Shown here: piece by piece, positions 10,701 to 22,115 of the stretch
Layout of the letters: the number at the start of each line of letters is the position of its first letter
Position numbering within the stretch: position 1 is the first letter of the stretch
NCBI GenBank assembly: GCA_944548615.1
Contig: OX155973.1
Span: 22,531,386-22,595,385, forward strand
Source of the DNA: Micropterix aruncella
Lineage: Eukaryota > Arthropoda > Insecta > Lepidoptera > Micropterigidae
DNA length: 64,000 nt
Reading direction: 5' to 3'
Position numbers and translations under genes: made by a program
Notes under the pieces: generated by a model
The model's database searches: none
What the model saw: only the letters and a program-made list of their open reading frames with translations
Told to the model about the DNA's origin: nothing

Positions 10701-11647
10701 GGTATTGGATTGCTCGACGCCATAACTAGAGTTGTCAACTACAACGGGCGAACCCGTCACCCCAGGAAGTTTTAACGATTAGTCGTTCTATCTCCCTGGA
10801 GTGAGCGCAGAAGACTTGGACAAAACAGTCCACCGTCAAGCTCCGCCACATGCCCGTAAGAGGCCAACGCCTTAACCGCGAGATAGCCAGGAGTGTTACC
10901 CAGCGGGCTTACACTCACGCCCTTACTTCCAATTGCGACCAGATTACTCCAGTCTCTCGATTAGTTACGAGTTCGAGGTCGCTTGCGCGATCCTCTCCCT
11001 TTAGAAGATGTGAAACGGTGTATACCGAATCTATCGCGGACCACGGCATCCTTTGACCGGCCGTTCACCCAGGATCGGGTAGCCGATGGTCGTTTGCCGA
11101 TGGTCACATGCCCGTAAGAGGCCAACGCCTTAACCGCGAGATAGCCAGGAGTGCTACCCAGCGGGCTTACACTCACGCCCTTACTTCCAATTGCGACCAG
11201 ATTACTCCAGTCTCTCGATTAGTTACGAGTTCGAGGTCGCTTGCGCGATCCTCTTCCTTTAGAAGATGTGAAACGGTGTATACCTAATCTATCGCGGACC
11301 ACGGCATCCTTTGCCCGGCCGTTCACCCAGGATCGGGTAGCCGATGGTCGTTTCAAGAGCAGTCGCCGTAAGGTACGCAACTACCCATGCTCTATAGGAA
11401 ACAGTACTGCTTCCAGACTCCCCCGACTGTTAGTCAGAGCGCACAATCGATTGGCTTACGCCGCACGGTGCGCAGACCGTCCAGGAGCGCCAGAAGATAG
11501 ATTCCTAGGGGGGAAACGCCTTAGGGCCAGAGTCCTACCCAGGCTCGCACTTCATGCGTGCTCGACGCAATAGTACGTTTTGACAACCCTCCTGCCCCGG
11601 CGACATTCAGATGGCGCTTTTAGCATTGCTCGGCGAAACTAATAGCA
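10701..11647 (-). repeat. Repeat B copy interrupted by family A
   Basis: Repeat B (inverted relative to 319-414) is present as 10701-10724 and 11559-11647. It is split at the GCATTGAGC-equivalent site by the element at 10725-11558. TGCTCGACGC(C/A)ATA, 14 bp with one mismatch, flanks the insert on both sides (10711-10724, 11559-11572). Confidence 0.65.
10725..11558 (-). mobile_element. Family A copy 4, with internal tandem duplication
   Basis: Hairpin end at the left (ACGGGCGAACCCGT at about 10743). An internal segment of about 258 bp starting CATGCCCGTAAGAGGCCAAC occurs twice head to tail (10849-11106 and 11107-11351) with only a few differences, so the duplication is recent. The 14-bp flanking duplication marks the ends. 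The right end is truncated relative to the 637-bp copy 8. Confidence 0.75.
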
Positions 11648-13475
11648 TTTTTTTGCCGTATATAATAACATTGATAATGAATGTTTTTTTTTATAAAGGA
11701 CTGATTGATTATAAACCCAATAATTTAACGAAAGGTAACAATAATAACATTCTGTGTTTAGCGCCATCTATATCATTTTCTATATAGGGTGGTTACATCA
11801 CAGGAATAATACGGAGAGATATTAGTCTTACCTGTACATTAATGTGCGTGATTATTACGTATTGAAACCTGCGTACCAGATTAAAAATTGAGATATTTAT
11901 GTATGTATATAATATTAAAACATTAGGAGCTATGATTTAAAAAATCGTTTTTTTTATTATATTAATATTTTATTTCGATATAGGATACCGTATATTCAGC
12001 CATGGGAATGAAACTTACGATGGCATGTTTTCGACCCTCGAAAATTTGTTTGTAGGGGGAGTTAGTGCACGCATACTGATGTATAACGGTGACTTATTCA
12101 ATGAAGGCTACGTTTACCGCATATGATTGCATAATAGCATAAATACGGAGATCGGCCGCCAGGGAATTGCCACAACAGGAAAACCACCGGTCGGTGGTAT
12201 TGGCATTCCAGTGGTTAAAGCGCCACCTATAATGCTCCGCCATACTGCCATACCACGAACGCCGCTATATTGAACATAGGAGAAGATTAAGCAACGTTTG
12301 GAACTATGAGTGCCGTCTTCACTGGATTCGACGGTGGAGCACGACCGGAGTTCTCAAAAGTTTAAGCAACTGAGTCCCTATTAAAAAAGTTCATTTGTAT
12401 ACTAGTGTATAATCCTGTACCAAACTCCTAATTCCAAATCCCGCAGTGCAGACAATTTATTATACGTGTGTATCGCGTCGTCATAAAGGACACACACACA
12501 CATAAGCGAGTTGTGAACACCGCGCGGTCGTTTTGTTCGTTCGAGTTGAATGCTACCCGCCGTTGCATCATTGTCGAAAAAAAAGGTCGAAAAACTCTCG
12601 TGCAAATTGGTGTGTGCTGTTTTTGAGAATTGCGCGTGTGGTCCAGCATCTTCGCGGTCGTAGTTTGTGGAATCGAGTGGGAGCCAAGCAGCTTGTCATT
12701 CCGTCAGGTGCACTGATCGACCGTCGAAAAGGTCGGTGATTTGTTGTCATTTGTTCCATCGTTATGAAACGTCCATTTATCCCATAAGTCCAATACAGCC
12801 CATAATATCTCTTTATTTATGTTTAGAAATGCGTGTTCTATCTCTGGACTGAAAAATCGTCAGTCAGCTAGAACACACCGTTACAACTAGGTATTGCAAT
12901 TTCTTAACGGAGGAAGCCCCGCTTGGCGTTCTTTTTTTTAAAAAGCTCGTCTACCTTTTTTGTTTATATCGATAATTGGTTAGGCAAATGAAATGAATTT
13001 TATAGTAATTATTTCCAATGGCGTTCTGTCCATCTAAGTATTTACAGTAATGTCTGCGTTAATATTATTGGAGGAGGTTAGTCTAACGACCATATTTTAC
13101 AAGTAATTGCACGTGCACTGCTATAATGAGCATTTCTGCGTGGGTAATTCAGTACTGCGCGTACGAGTAATTAACGTTACTTCTTTGGGCTAGATTAGAA
13201 TGTGCTTGTTGATTGACAGGTACTCTGTAACATTTTCGTTATGCGGACGACACCGCCGCTCGTAATAACTACATACTCGTATGTAATATATTTTTTTCGG
13301 CATTCCTCATCACACCAAGAGGGAGCAAATAGAAACATGTCTAATGAGAGCTGCCAAGACTCGCGCGGTATGAGATTGCCATCACTGAATGTACAGTCTG
13401 GAGATCACGCCGCGTCGCGCGACTGCACGTCATGCGACGTGGGGTAGCTGCGCCGTGCCGCAACGACGCAATGAC
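11648..13475. other. No recognised element
   Basis: Contains a short hairpin around 12191 (ACCACCGGTCGGTGGT) and a somewhat GC-richer stretch at 12480-12760 with overlapping short open frames on both strands. None resembles a known protein. Confidence 0.4.
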
Positions 13476-13757
13476 GCGGCACTTAACTGCTCAGTGCAGC
13501 TTGGGCCATATGACCTGCTCGTTATCTTGGGTCGGATCAAATCACGGTTCAACTCCCATCTTGAATCTGTAACCAGATATGACGAAAAAATCCATCCAAA
13601 TCTGGTAGTAAGAGCATGAAGTCCGCTGGGCTCACTTCCCAGTGCGTCGCGGTAAGGCGTTGGACTCTCACGAACCTGTGGCGTAGCTTGACTGTGGGTC
13701 GTGTTGTCTATTATCATTACGTTCACTCCATGGGAGATAGAATGGCATGATGATGTT
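13476..13757 (+). mobile_element. Family A copy 5, hairpin end lost
   Basis: Begins with the CAGTGCAGCTTGGGCCAT block found at the non-hairpin end of copy 8, and includes AAATCTGGTAGTAAGAGCAT and GGTAAGGCGTT. It stops at GACTTCCTG, just before the hairpin, where copy 6 begins. First unit of a head-to-tail array. Confidence 0.65.
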
Positions 13758-14455
13758 ATGACTTCCTGTAGTGGTGGGTGGGGAGTTAATGGGCCCTTGC
13801 TGAGTTGGTCACGAAGACCCCTTCTGTTCAGGGTTGGTCACACTCACGGGTCAACACCTATCCGACGGCCTCCACGCATGAAGTGCGAGCCTGGGTAGGA
13901 CTCTGGCCTTATGGTTAGTTTCCCATGGGAATCAACCTTCTGGCGCTCCTGGACGGTCTGCGCACCGTGCGGCATAAGCCAATCAAGTGCGCACTCTGAC
14001 TAACAGTCGGGGGAGTATGAAAGCAGTACTGTTTCCTATAGAGCGGGGGTGGTTGCGGACCTTACGGCGACTACTCTTGAAACGACTATCAGCTACCCGA
14101 TCCTGGGTGAACAGCCGGGCAAAGGACGCTGTGGTCCGCGATAGATTCGGTATACACCGTTTCACCGCTTCGTAAGGGAGAGGACCGCGCAAGCGACCTC
14201 GAACTCGTAACCAATCGAGAGACTGGAGTAATCTGGTCACAATTGGAAGTAAGGGCGTGAGTGTAAGCCCGCTGGGTAACACTCCTGGCTATCTCGCGGT
14301 TAAGACGTTGGTCTCTTACGGGTTTGTGGCGGAGCTAGACAGTGGACTGTTTTGTCCAAGTCTTCTGCGTTCACTCCAGGGAGATAGAACGACTAATCGT
14401 TAAAACTTCCTGAGGTGACGGGCTCGCCCGCTGTAGTCGACAACCCTAGTTGTAA
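13758..14455 (+). mobile_element. Family A copy 6 (array middle unit)
   Basis: Starts TAGTGGTGGGTGGGGAGTTA and ends GACGGGCTCGCCCGCTGTAG, then TCGACAACCCTAG. The first hairpin stem is ACGGG with loop CTCG. Most of the sequence matches copy 4 closely. The apparent open frames (e.g. minus strand 13983-14282) are the family's conserved pseudo-coding stretches. Confidence 0.75.
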
Positions 14456-15075
14456 TGGTGGGTGGGAACTAATGGGCCCCCATTCGTTCAGGGTCGGTCA
14501 TACTCACCCATCAGGCGGCCTCCACGCAGAAAGGGAGAGCCAGAATAGGACGCTGGCCTGCGGGCCAGTCTCCCCTAGGAGTCAACCTTCGGGCGCTCCT
14601 GGACGGTTTGCACACCGTGCGGCTTCAGCCAATCGATTGTGCACTCCGATTAACAGCCGGGCGAGTCTGGGAACAGTAATGTTTCCTATAGAGCGGGGGT
14701 GGTTGTTAACCTTATGGCAACTGCTGTTGAAACGACCATTCAGCCACCCGATCCCGGGGGAAAAAGCCGGGCAAAGGATGCCGTGGTCCGCGATAGATTC
14801 GCTAGTCACCGCTTCATCAGGGAGAGGACTGTGCAAGTAACCTTGAACCCGTAACCAGTCGGGAGCCTGGAGTAATCTGGTTGCAACTGGAAGGAAGGGC
14901 GCGAGTGTCGGCCCGCTGGTTGACTTACTTGGCTATATCGCGGTAAGGCGTTGGCTTCTTAAGGGCATGTGGAGGAAATTGACGGTGGACTGTTTTTGTC
15001 CTAAGTCTTCTGCGCTTACCTCACGGGAGACAGAACGATCAATATCGTTAAAACTTCCTGAGGTGATGGGTGCTC
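14456..15075 (+). mobile_element. Family A copy 7 (array last unit)
   Basis: Starts directly after copy 6 with ATGGTGGGTGGGAACTAATG, so the two are head to tail with no spacer. It runs to CTTCCTGAGGTGATGGGTGC, where the hairpin arm is degenerate (GGGTGCTCAAGTTG). Confidence 0.75.
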
Positions 15076-15683
15076 AAGTTGTTTTCGACATCTCTCAGCG
15101 TCACAATGACGCAACGGCACGAGAATTTTCAGGATTCCAGTCTATAGATCGTGTCACACGAGAGACGTATAGTAGACTTGCAATCACTGTTCATATTGGC
15201 GGGGAAGGCAAAGAGGACGTCGATTTATTGTCACAGCTGTTGTTAAAATATAACATGGGAGGCCGCATTTTTTTTTTCATGGGCAAGTCAGATAAGTTAT
15301 TAGTCTAGGACTATAATTTAAGGCGGAGATTACACGATTAATTATAGGTAATGAATACACAAAAAAATATTTTGCGTGTGCTCATTCCGACAAAATAATG
15401 GCGAGTGCCAGCGTATTGTTCAAAGTTCCTTATTGTTTTATAATAAGTCGATTTACAACCTTATAATTGCCCACATAGCGTACAATATATTATGCTTAGT
15501 GTAAAAACAGTTTAATTTTGTAATCTAACACTATATTTTAAACTTCATAGAAACATCAAGACTCTTTTCCTACAGACAAGTACATCATAATATATTTTGT
15601 ATGGAGAGTGCATAACCGACAACATTTAGAACACTAAAATTCTCTCGCTAAAATAAAAATCGAAATAATCAGGATACACAGTT

Positions 15684-15715
15684 GGCATAATGGTTAGGTT
15701 GCCTGAACTTACATT
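15684..15715 (+). repeat. tRNA-derived SINE head fragment
   Basis: GTTGGCATAATGGTTAGGTT resembles the A-box region of the SINE at 29958 (GTGGCATAGTGGTTAGGTT). It is cut after about 30 bp by the hAT MITE at 15716. The stretch 15076-15683 has nothing recognised. Confidence 0.5.
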
Positions 15716-15965
15716 CAGTGGCGTAACTAAGCCTGTGCAGCCGGTGCGGAGCACCCGGGCCTACGGTAGTCAAGGGCACAAAACATAGAACTTCAATTTG
15801 CGTTCGACGTTCCATTTAAGTCTGCTAGGAATCTAAGGAAGGGAAAAATGGGTGTATCAAAAGTGATAGATGATTTTGCAAGGTAAAAAAATGGTAGATT
15901 TGTAGTAATATTATGTGGGTATTTTTTAGTCTTACCAGTAGATTTAGTCACTTGGTAGTTTTAAT
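15716..15965. mobile_element. hAT-type MITE, second copy, right end lost
   Basis: CAGTGGCGTAACTAAGCCTG and the following ~240 bp align with 1607-1860. The right terminus is not found. Confidence 0.6.
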
Positions 15966-16867
15966 CAAAATAAAATAATAAAAACTGACACATTTTTTTA
16001 AAATTTCTCACCAACATTTATTTTATTTATTTATTTATTTATTTATGGTAATGTACATAATATGCAACAAGCGTAAGAAATCTTACTTAATATCTACACT
16101 TTAAATAAAACCCACAGCAAGTTGTGTCACGCTTATAGTGAAGATCGGTCCCATGTCGCCCAACTAAGTAAACACTTGTTCTAGGGCAAACATATTAAAC
16201 AAATACTAGTTTAAAAAAGGAAACATATTCAAAAGAAAAAAGAAGTAGTTTAAACAAAAAGAAAAAAAGCGAAAATGGAAAAAAACCTTGAATTAAATAA
16301 AAATATGTATAAAAATAAAATATGTAAATATGGAATTATAATAAAATAAAACATTGAAGTAAATAGATAATTAAATACACTTACCCTTCGGTTAATAATA
16401 AACTGTATAGTCATAACTTAAATTATAAATAAAATTTGTAATATTTGTAAGAAAAATAAAGTCTCAATAAAATTATAATACCAGTAATAGTAAAGTTTCT
16501 AGAAAAATAAAATAGTCACAAAGAAAAATTAAAATAATAGTAATAGTCACAAAGTGCAGCCAAACAAAGCTAGATAGTTGAGAGTTCGCTATCTAGTGTC
16601 TCACATAATTTATAGGTGGAGAAGTATAATAATACAAAAGCCCCTTCAACCCCCCCCCCCCCCCCACCCCCAGATAGGGATTGTGTCAAGTCACTATGAT
16701 AGCAAAAGTAGTACATATATTTTAGTATTTTGTAGTATTTACTTGTTATTAACGTGGCTTTTTTATTTTGTAGTATTTTTCTAAATACGGCGGCATTTAA
16801 TTTTTTGTTGCGTCGCTTATGAGATATTCAACCAAATTTCACAATGTGGTTTCGGCCCTTCGACGCA
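15966..16867. other. AT-rich; LINE-type tail and poly(C)
   Basis: A (TTTA)n run at about 16020-16046 followed by CCCACAGCAAGTTGTGTCAC looks like the 3' end of a minus-strand LINE. A run of 16 or more C lies at about 16650-16666. Nothing else recognised. Confidence 0.35.
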
Positions 16868-17060
16868 TCTGTGTACTGAATTTCAAGTCTCTGACTGCAA
16901 TATTTCGAGATTGAAGTATAACCAGCGCACCCTCTGGTGGACCGATTTCAACTACAATCTTTTCAACTTTTGCCATGACCGAATGATGCCTGCATAACAA
17001 ATTTCAGCTCAATCGAATGAAGCTTTTAGGCTCTATCGTGGAGGAATACACACAGACGCA
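16868..17060 (+). repeat. Interspersed repeat G, copy 1
   Basis: ATTTCGAGATTGAAGTATAA, then CTGGTGGACCGATTTCAACT and TTTTCAACTTTTGCCATGAC. A copy with the same order is at 57720-57860. Family unknown. Confidence 0.55.
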
Positions 17061-17097
17061 CGGACAGAATTCAGTCTGGAAATGGTCCTAACCGTCT

Positions 17098-17216
17098 CGG
17101 GGGGTAGGGGAAGAGGGAGGAGGGGGAAAGGGGGTAGGGGAGGAGGAGGAGGACGGGTGGGGAGGGGGGAGGGGTGGGGAGGGGAGGGGAGGGGAGGGGA
17201 GGGGAGGGGAGGGGGG
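17098..17216 (+). repeat. G-rich minisatellite (GGGGA units)
   Basis: About 120 bp almost devoid of C and T, ending in at least six GGGGA repeats. Multiple G4 runs closely spaced could form G-quadruplexes on this strand. Confidence 0.8.
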
Positions 17217-17960
17217 TCAAACTGTATATATCCGTCTTCATCTCGAAAATAAAAATAGTGCGTTCACAATACTTTCTTAGCCGGGAAAGTTAAATTGTAT
17301 TTGTTGCGCAATTAGATAGATTTGGTATAGGATCTTATGGAGTTTGGTCCCCTCAGATCAATTTCCATAAATTCTGACATCTTCAGATTTCTGTTCGGAG
17401 CGGAAACGTTTGTTTGCTGACATATCCCACGTGTGAAGCATTAACGCGTAAAGCATTCAAGATTGATGTTTATAATTTGATGTTTATAATTGTCAGCATG
17501 CTTGGCGTCATTTCCCACGGTTCGTTTGCAAAACAGACCACCTACATACATGTTTTTTAGCGGTATCAATGTAATCATTTAACTCGTCGCATAACCATCG
17601 AGCGACTAATCAAACGCAAGCGTTGAAATGACTTCAGGTGCATACTTTTTAAAAATGTGCTATGATTAATAAGCCTGTTTTGCTGTAATAAATTAGACCA
17701 TCTTTTTTACTGGCGATGGGGAAACTTATAATTTATTTATTTATTTATTCATGAAAATATATAAGACATATTTAAACACACACTTTTAAGTAGGCAGCGC
17801 CTGTTCCATGGAATACTCAGATGATAGTAATTTAAAATATAATTTTATAAAAAATATGTTTTTAATATACTTATTGGTTGCATAAGCTGAGATCAAAATC
17901 GTTACAATTTTTATAATAAATAAAAAACACAAACAAAATAATCACAAAACAAGTAAATAT
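17217..17960. other. No gene; LINE-like tail at 17735
   Basis: A (TTTA)n run at about 17730-17752 precedes unique-looking AT-rich sequence, possibly a minus-strand LINE 3' end. No open frame of note. Confidence 0.35.
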
Positions 17961-17967
17961 ATTAAAA

Positions 17968-18140
17968 AGTATAAAAAAACACGACTGCCGTTACAGCAAG
18001 TGCACTGTTGTATTTATAATTATTTTAATTACGGGTTTTTACTAAACTATTTGTGGTTTATGTATTTAACCATATAGATAGATGTACATTTCCGGAATAT
18101 ACTCAATCAGACCTTTCATTTAACACTAAAAACGGTATAT
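17968..18140 (-). repeat. Interspersed repeat D, copy 2
   Basis: Inverted relative to 4729-4885: AACACGACTGCCGTTACAGC through CAGACCTTTCATTTAACAC. Confidence 0.55.
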
Positions 18141-18363
18141 TTATGTTAATTTAATGGTATTTAGACATTTGGGCATTTAGACAACTACTTACTTACTTGA
18201 TATTTGGACAGCTAAGGTACTCTATGACACTCAGGATGACATAACGGTTTTAACAATACTACATACTTTTAGATCGGTTCAAGAGTTTAGATGTTATGGT
18301 GGAATAAAGAAACGGAAATCATTTATAGATGAACCCTAAACACATTACACTCCTTTTATGTTA

Positions 18364-18444
18364 GGCAGTCGTGTAAAAAATTATATAATCAATAAATAAT
18401 AAAATCAATTGAAAGTAACTATAAAATAAAAAAACACGACTGCC
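18364..18444. repeat. Short element with 11-bp inverted ends
   Basis: GGCAGTCGTGT (18364-18374) and ACACGACTGCC (18434-18444) are exact complements enclosing AT-rich sequence. The motif is the same as at the end of repeat D. Confidence 0.5.
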
Positions 18445-18455
18445 GTTCTCACGCA

Positions 18456-19735
18456 AGCAAGATTCTCCTCAGCATTCTTAACAAGAGGCTGGAGTACTTC
18501 ATAGACCCACAAATCTCGATTGAGCAAGCCGGTTTCGTAAGAGGACGAGGCACGTGAGCAAATCTTCAACATTCGGCAACTTATAGAGAAATGCAGGGAG
18601 TTCAATATTCCAATGGCTCTCTGTTTCATAGACTATGCCAAAGCTTTTGATTGCGTGGACTGGGGGAAGATGTTTGAGGTTATGCGCGATATGGGGATCC
18701 CAAACCACCTTATATTCCTCATACAGAGTCTGTACATGGAAGGCGCTTCGAGAGTAAAGTTGGACGATGAGCTTTCGAATTCCTTCAAAACAGAGAGAGG
18801 CGTCAGACAAGGGTGCATCTTATCGCCTAAACTCTTTAATTTGATCGGCGAACACATAATGAGAAAAGTCCTAGACGAAGAGGTCTCAGAATCAATAATT
18901 TAAGATTCGCCGACGACACGACCATCATAGGTGCCGATGAAAATGAGTTGGCGACCCTATTACGCAGGGTGGAGAAGGAGAGCAAGGAGTATGGACTGCA
19001 CATGAACCGCAGCAAGACCAAACTCATGTTTGTGGACCGGGCTGGAACCATGCAACGCACCAACGAGCTGAGTGACCTTCAAGCTGTGAAAGACTTTGTT
19101 TATCTGGGCTCCATGATATGCAACGACGGAAACTGCGAAAAGGAGGTCTCACGCAGAAGCCAGATGGCAAGATCGGCCATGAGCAAGCTAGAAAGGCTGT
19201 GGAAGAATCGGGGTATAAGTAAACGGACTAAGGTCAGGCTGGTTCGAGCTATGGTTTTCTCGATCTTTCTCTATGCATCGGAGACATGGACCCTGAAGGC
19301 TCGTATACGCACCAAAATCGATGCACTGGAGATGTGGTGTTGGCGTAAAATGCTAGGAATCCCATGGACAGCACGCCGCACCAACAAATCTGTCTTGGAA
19401 GAACTCGGCATCCAAGTGAGGCTCTCCACCGTATGCATGAGAAGGGTCCTGCAGTTCTTCGGTCATGTTGCCAGGAGAAACCCGGAGAATCTAGAGAAAA
19501 TGCTTTCCGGGGGTCAAGTGGAGGGAAGAAGAAGCAGAGGCAGATCACCGGCCAGATGGAACGACCTCATCAAAGAAGTTACAAAAGGGTCAATACAATC
19601 TGCGACCCGCCTTGCAGAAGACAGGTCGAAGTGGAGGAGCCTCGTAGGCAAACTGTTGTCTAGGGACTACGATCCTCAGTAATGAGGGAACGACGGAGAA
19701 GAGAAGAGATAAAATAAAACCAAATACAAAATATT
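18456..19735 (+). pseudogene. RTE-clade LINE, 5'-truncated, frameshifted ORF
   Basis: Reverse transcriptase and C-terminal region of an RTE-type non-LTR element. First frame: SKILLSILNKRLEYFIDPQI, then EQAGFVRGRGT, broken by a one-base shift at about 18553. It continues as MALCFIDYAKAFDCVDWGKM (catalytic YAKAFDCVDW) and GVRQGCILSPKLFN to about 18903. A second shift leads into NLRFADDTTIIGADENELAT (FADD catalytic motif) and a 244-codon frame to the stop after 19682. The end, containing ARWNDLIKEVT and AEDRSKWRSLVGKLL, is the RTE-typical C-terminus. Two frameshifts and loss of the endonuclease make it inactive. The 3' end is AT-rich near 19735. Confidence 0.85.
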
Positions 19736-19739
19736 ACGT

Positions 19740-20525
19740 AATAAAAATAAAAATCTGAATTCACTCTTGTATACCTATAGGTAATTTATATGGTCAGAAA
19801 TGTGAAGGTACATATAAATTATTTGTGTATAAATGCGTTGCTGTTTGTGAAATGTCATTAGGATTCATTCACTTTTCGATCTTCCTTTACTAATTAACTC
19901 CTGAATGAGGCATTTATGAAAACCACCTGAATCAATCCTGACATATCGAAATATTATAGTAAAATAATAATTAATCTCGGAGCTAGGTAATGATAATGTT
20001 GTCGTCCAAACAATGTAGATCCTCTGAGCACTATATATTGTCGTACCTGCGTCAAACTTGTGTTCTTAGCTAGCAGGGAACAATGTCTTTGCTTGAGCGT
20101 GATTGAAATTTAAAGCAATTTAACAATACAGTTGCCTAATATGTAGTATTTTCTACAAATTTGGTGCTTCTTGCGAATTTCTTCTCGTCAGTGTTTCAGC
20201 TTTAGAGGAACGTGGAAGCGACAAATTCTTCATTCTGTTCTGTCAACGTCCCCAGTATCCATGAAGATGGATATTTGGTTTCCAATGCACAACCTGATAT
20301 CAGTCTGCACCATTGGACCTGATGGATTTCTTTAGATTGCATTGGACCTATGGAAGCATGTTGTGATTTTTTACTCAACCTCTCATGTACGAGAGGAGTT
20401 AAAAAAAATGAGTTACAAACTCTTTGAAACCATATACAAATAAATACTTGAAGGCACAGCTAATACATATTTTATGTTATGTTCTAAAATACAAATGTTT
20501 TTTGGTTTTTCTTAAAATTGTTATT
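19740..20525. other. No recognised feature
   Basis: AT-rich with one small hairpin (CCTCTC-ATGTAC-GAGAGG at about 20382-20399). Nothing coding. Confidence 0.4.
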
Positions 20526-20837
20526 AACACGCTTTTATTAGGTCGACCTGTATGTAACTATGTAATGGAATCTAAGGTAACTAATTTAACCATCTTCCAA
20601 GGATCGCTGCGTCATGAAAATTGGCACCTGTATGTAGTTCTGATGACAATACAATAATATGGTACTGTCGAACTGATCTGATGATGGAGTCGGAAGATAT
20701 GAACTGGAACTTCATGATTGAACATCGTATCATAGCAGTGTTTGGACTTGTTAGAAAAGTCTTGCAATGGACTTTGACCACGATTAGGTTTCAAGGTCTG
20801 ATGATGTGGTTTTTACGTGCATTTATAAAAGCGTGTT
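20526..20837. mobile_element. MITE with 13-bp inverted termini
   Basis: AACACGCTTTTAT at 20526-20538 is the exact complement of ATAAAAGCGTGTT at 20825-20837. The interior contains CTGATGATGGAGTCGGAAGA and GAACTGGAACTTCATGATTG, sequences I recall as widespread in Lepidoptera. A fragment of the left end recurs at 32816-32850 (ACTTTTATTAGCTTAACCTG). Superfamily undetermined. Confidence 0.6.
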
Positions 20838-21035
20838 TTTAGTGTTTTTTTAAACTATTAATTTATTTTATTTTTTTACCCTAATAAGTCATTTCGTTGC
20901 ATCTTGTTGAAGCGTGTTGGCAAAAATGGAATTTCGCGCGGTAATTAAATACCTTGCTTGATTTTTTGTTGTACAGAGCGACTATATCAAGACTTACGAG
21001 ATACATTACGCTTTTCCATATTTTATGGTTGCAAT

Positions 21036-21150
21036 TTGGGTGCTGAGTTCAGACGTGGAAGAACTTCAACTAACGATGACCCTCGTTTGAGTCACCATAC
21101 GACTGTTGAAAAACTGGAAAAAAATGTTTTGGCGGAACGTGTTACGTTTC
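21036..21150 (+). pseudogene. mariner-like transposase N-terminal fragment
   Basis: Encodes GAEFRRGRTSTNDDPRLSHH, then TTVEKLEKNVLAER. RGRTSxxDDPRSGRP followed by a helix-turn-helix helix is diagnostic of mariner N-terminal domains; here SGRP is altered to LSHH. The catalytic region is absent. Confidence 0.65.
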
Positions 21151-21181
21151 GTTTTATTGGCCAAAACCAGTAAAGCTACAG

Positions 21182-21818
21182 TGGGGTGGTGTCAAATACA
21201 ACGGGCGAACCCGTCAACCCAGGAAGGTATAACGATTTATGATCGTTCTTTCAGGCTGGGCTGAAAGTAGAGACTTGGAGACCTATACATTCAACTATAA
21301 CTAGCTCCGTCAACTCGCGAGAGTCCAACCCTTGTTATGACCGGATTTCTCTGCCTCCCGACTGGTTACGGGTTCGAGGTCGCTTGCGCGGTCCTCTACC
21401 CTTATGTTAGCGGTAATTCGGTTCGAGTTTATCGTGGACCACGGCGTCCTTTGCTCGACTGTCCACTCGGGTGCCATTGGTTAATTGATTGGTCGTTTTT
21501 AAGAGCGGCTGACATAAGTGATAAAGTCAACAACCACCTTCGCTCCGCAGGAAACAATGTCGTTTCCAGACACCCCCGGTTATCAGTCGGACTGCAAAAT
21601 CGATTGGCTGACGCCGCACAGTGCGCAAACCCTCCAACTGTGCAGGAAGAACGATTCCTAAGGGAAACTGACCCACACAGAGTCCACAGAGTCTAGTTCA
21701 CACAGGGCACAGAGTCCTACCCAGGCTCGAACTTCTACTTGGAGGCTACCGGATGGGTGTTGATCTGTGAGTTGGACTGTCATAATGGCCCAACTGCACT
21801 GGACCCATTAACACCCCG
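21182..21818 (-). mobile_element. Family A copy 8, full-length with 12-bp target duplication
   Basis: The best-delimited family member, 637 bp. GTAAAGCTACAG occurs exactly at both edges (21170-21181 and 21819-21830). Left end TGGGGTGGTGTCAAATACA, then the hairpin ACGGG-CGAA-CCCGT (21201-21214). Right end CCCATTAACACCCCG. Only GGGGTG is shared as an inverted terminus, too short for a normal DNA-transposon TIR. There is no poly(A) or simple-repeat tail at either end. The element may have arisen by target-primed reverse transcription, with the hairpin end as 3'. Confidence 0.85.
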
Positions 21819-21845
21819 GTAAAGCTACAGAGAGCCATAAAATAT

Positions 21846-22115
21846 ATTTTTTCTTCTTATGGTGCCTCTCCTACTAGTGAAGTTTGGCAGTCAGAGCTGT
21901 AAACTTCTTTTTGTCCTTCGCCAGGCAAAACTATTCGGCGACACTCGTAATCCAGGTCAATTCTCGAATGTTCCGCAAACAAGATTTCCGTCTACGGCCA
22001 GGTCTCCTCTTCCCTGCAACTTTTCCCATCATAGTGAGTTGCAGGAGTTCGTACCTGTAGTGTCTAAGCACGTGACCCAGGTATGCAGCTTTGCGCTGTT
22101 TGATGGTCTGGAATA
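21846..22115 (-). pseudogene. RTE (BovB-like) LINE 3' end
   Basis: Inverted and about 90% identical by eye to the 3' end of the RTE at 44990-46147. Both share GGTGCCTCTC, TTTCCGTCTACGGCCAGGTC and CACGTGACCCAGGTATGCA. The minus-strand tail is AAGAAG-type. Confidence 0.75.

Noticed and set aside
13983..14282. About 99-codon minus-strand frame (and similar at 11241-11573, 14582-14836, 2482-2844)
   Set aside because: These frames belong to family A copies and shift or stop from copy to copy; no known protein motif. Treated as incidental to the GC-rich repeat.
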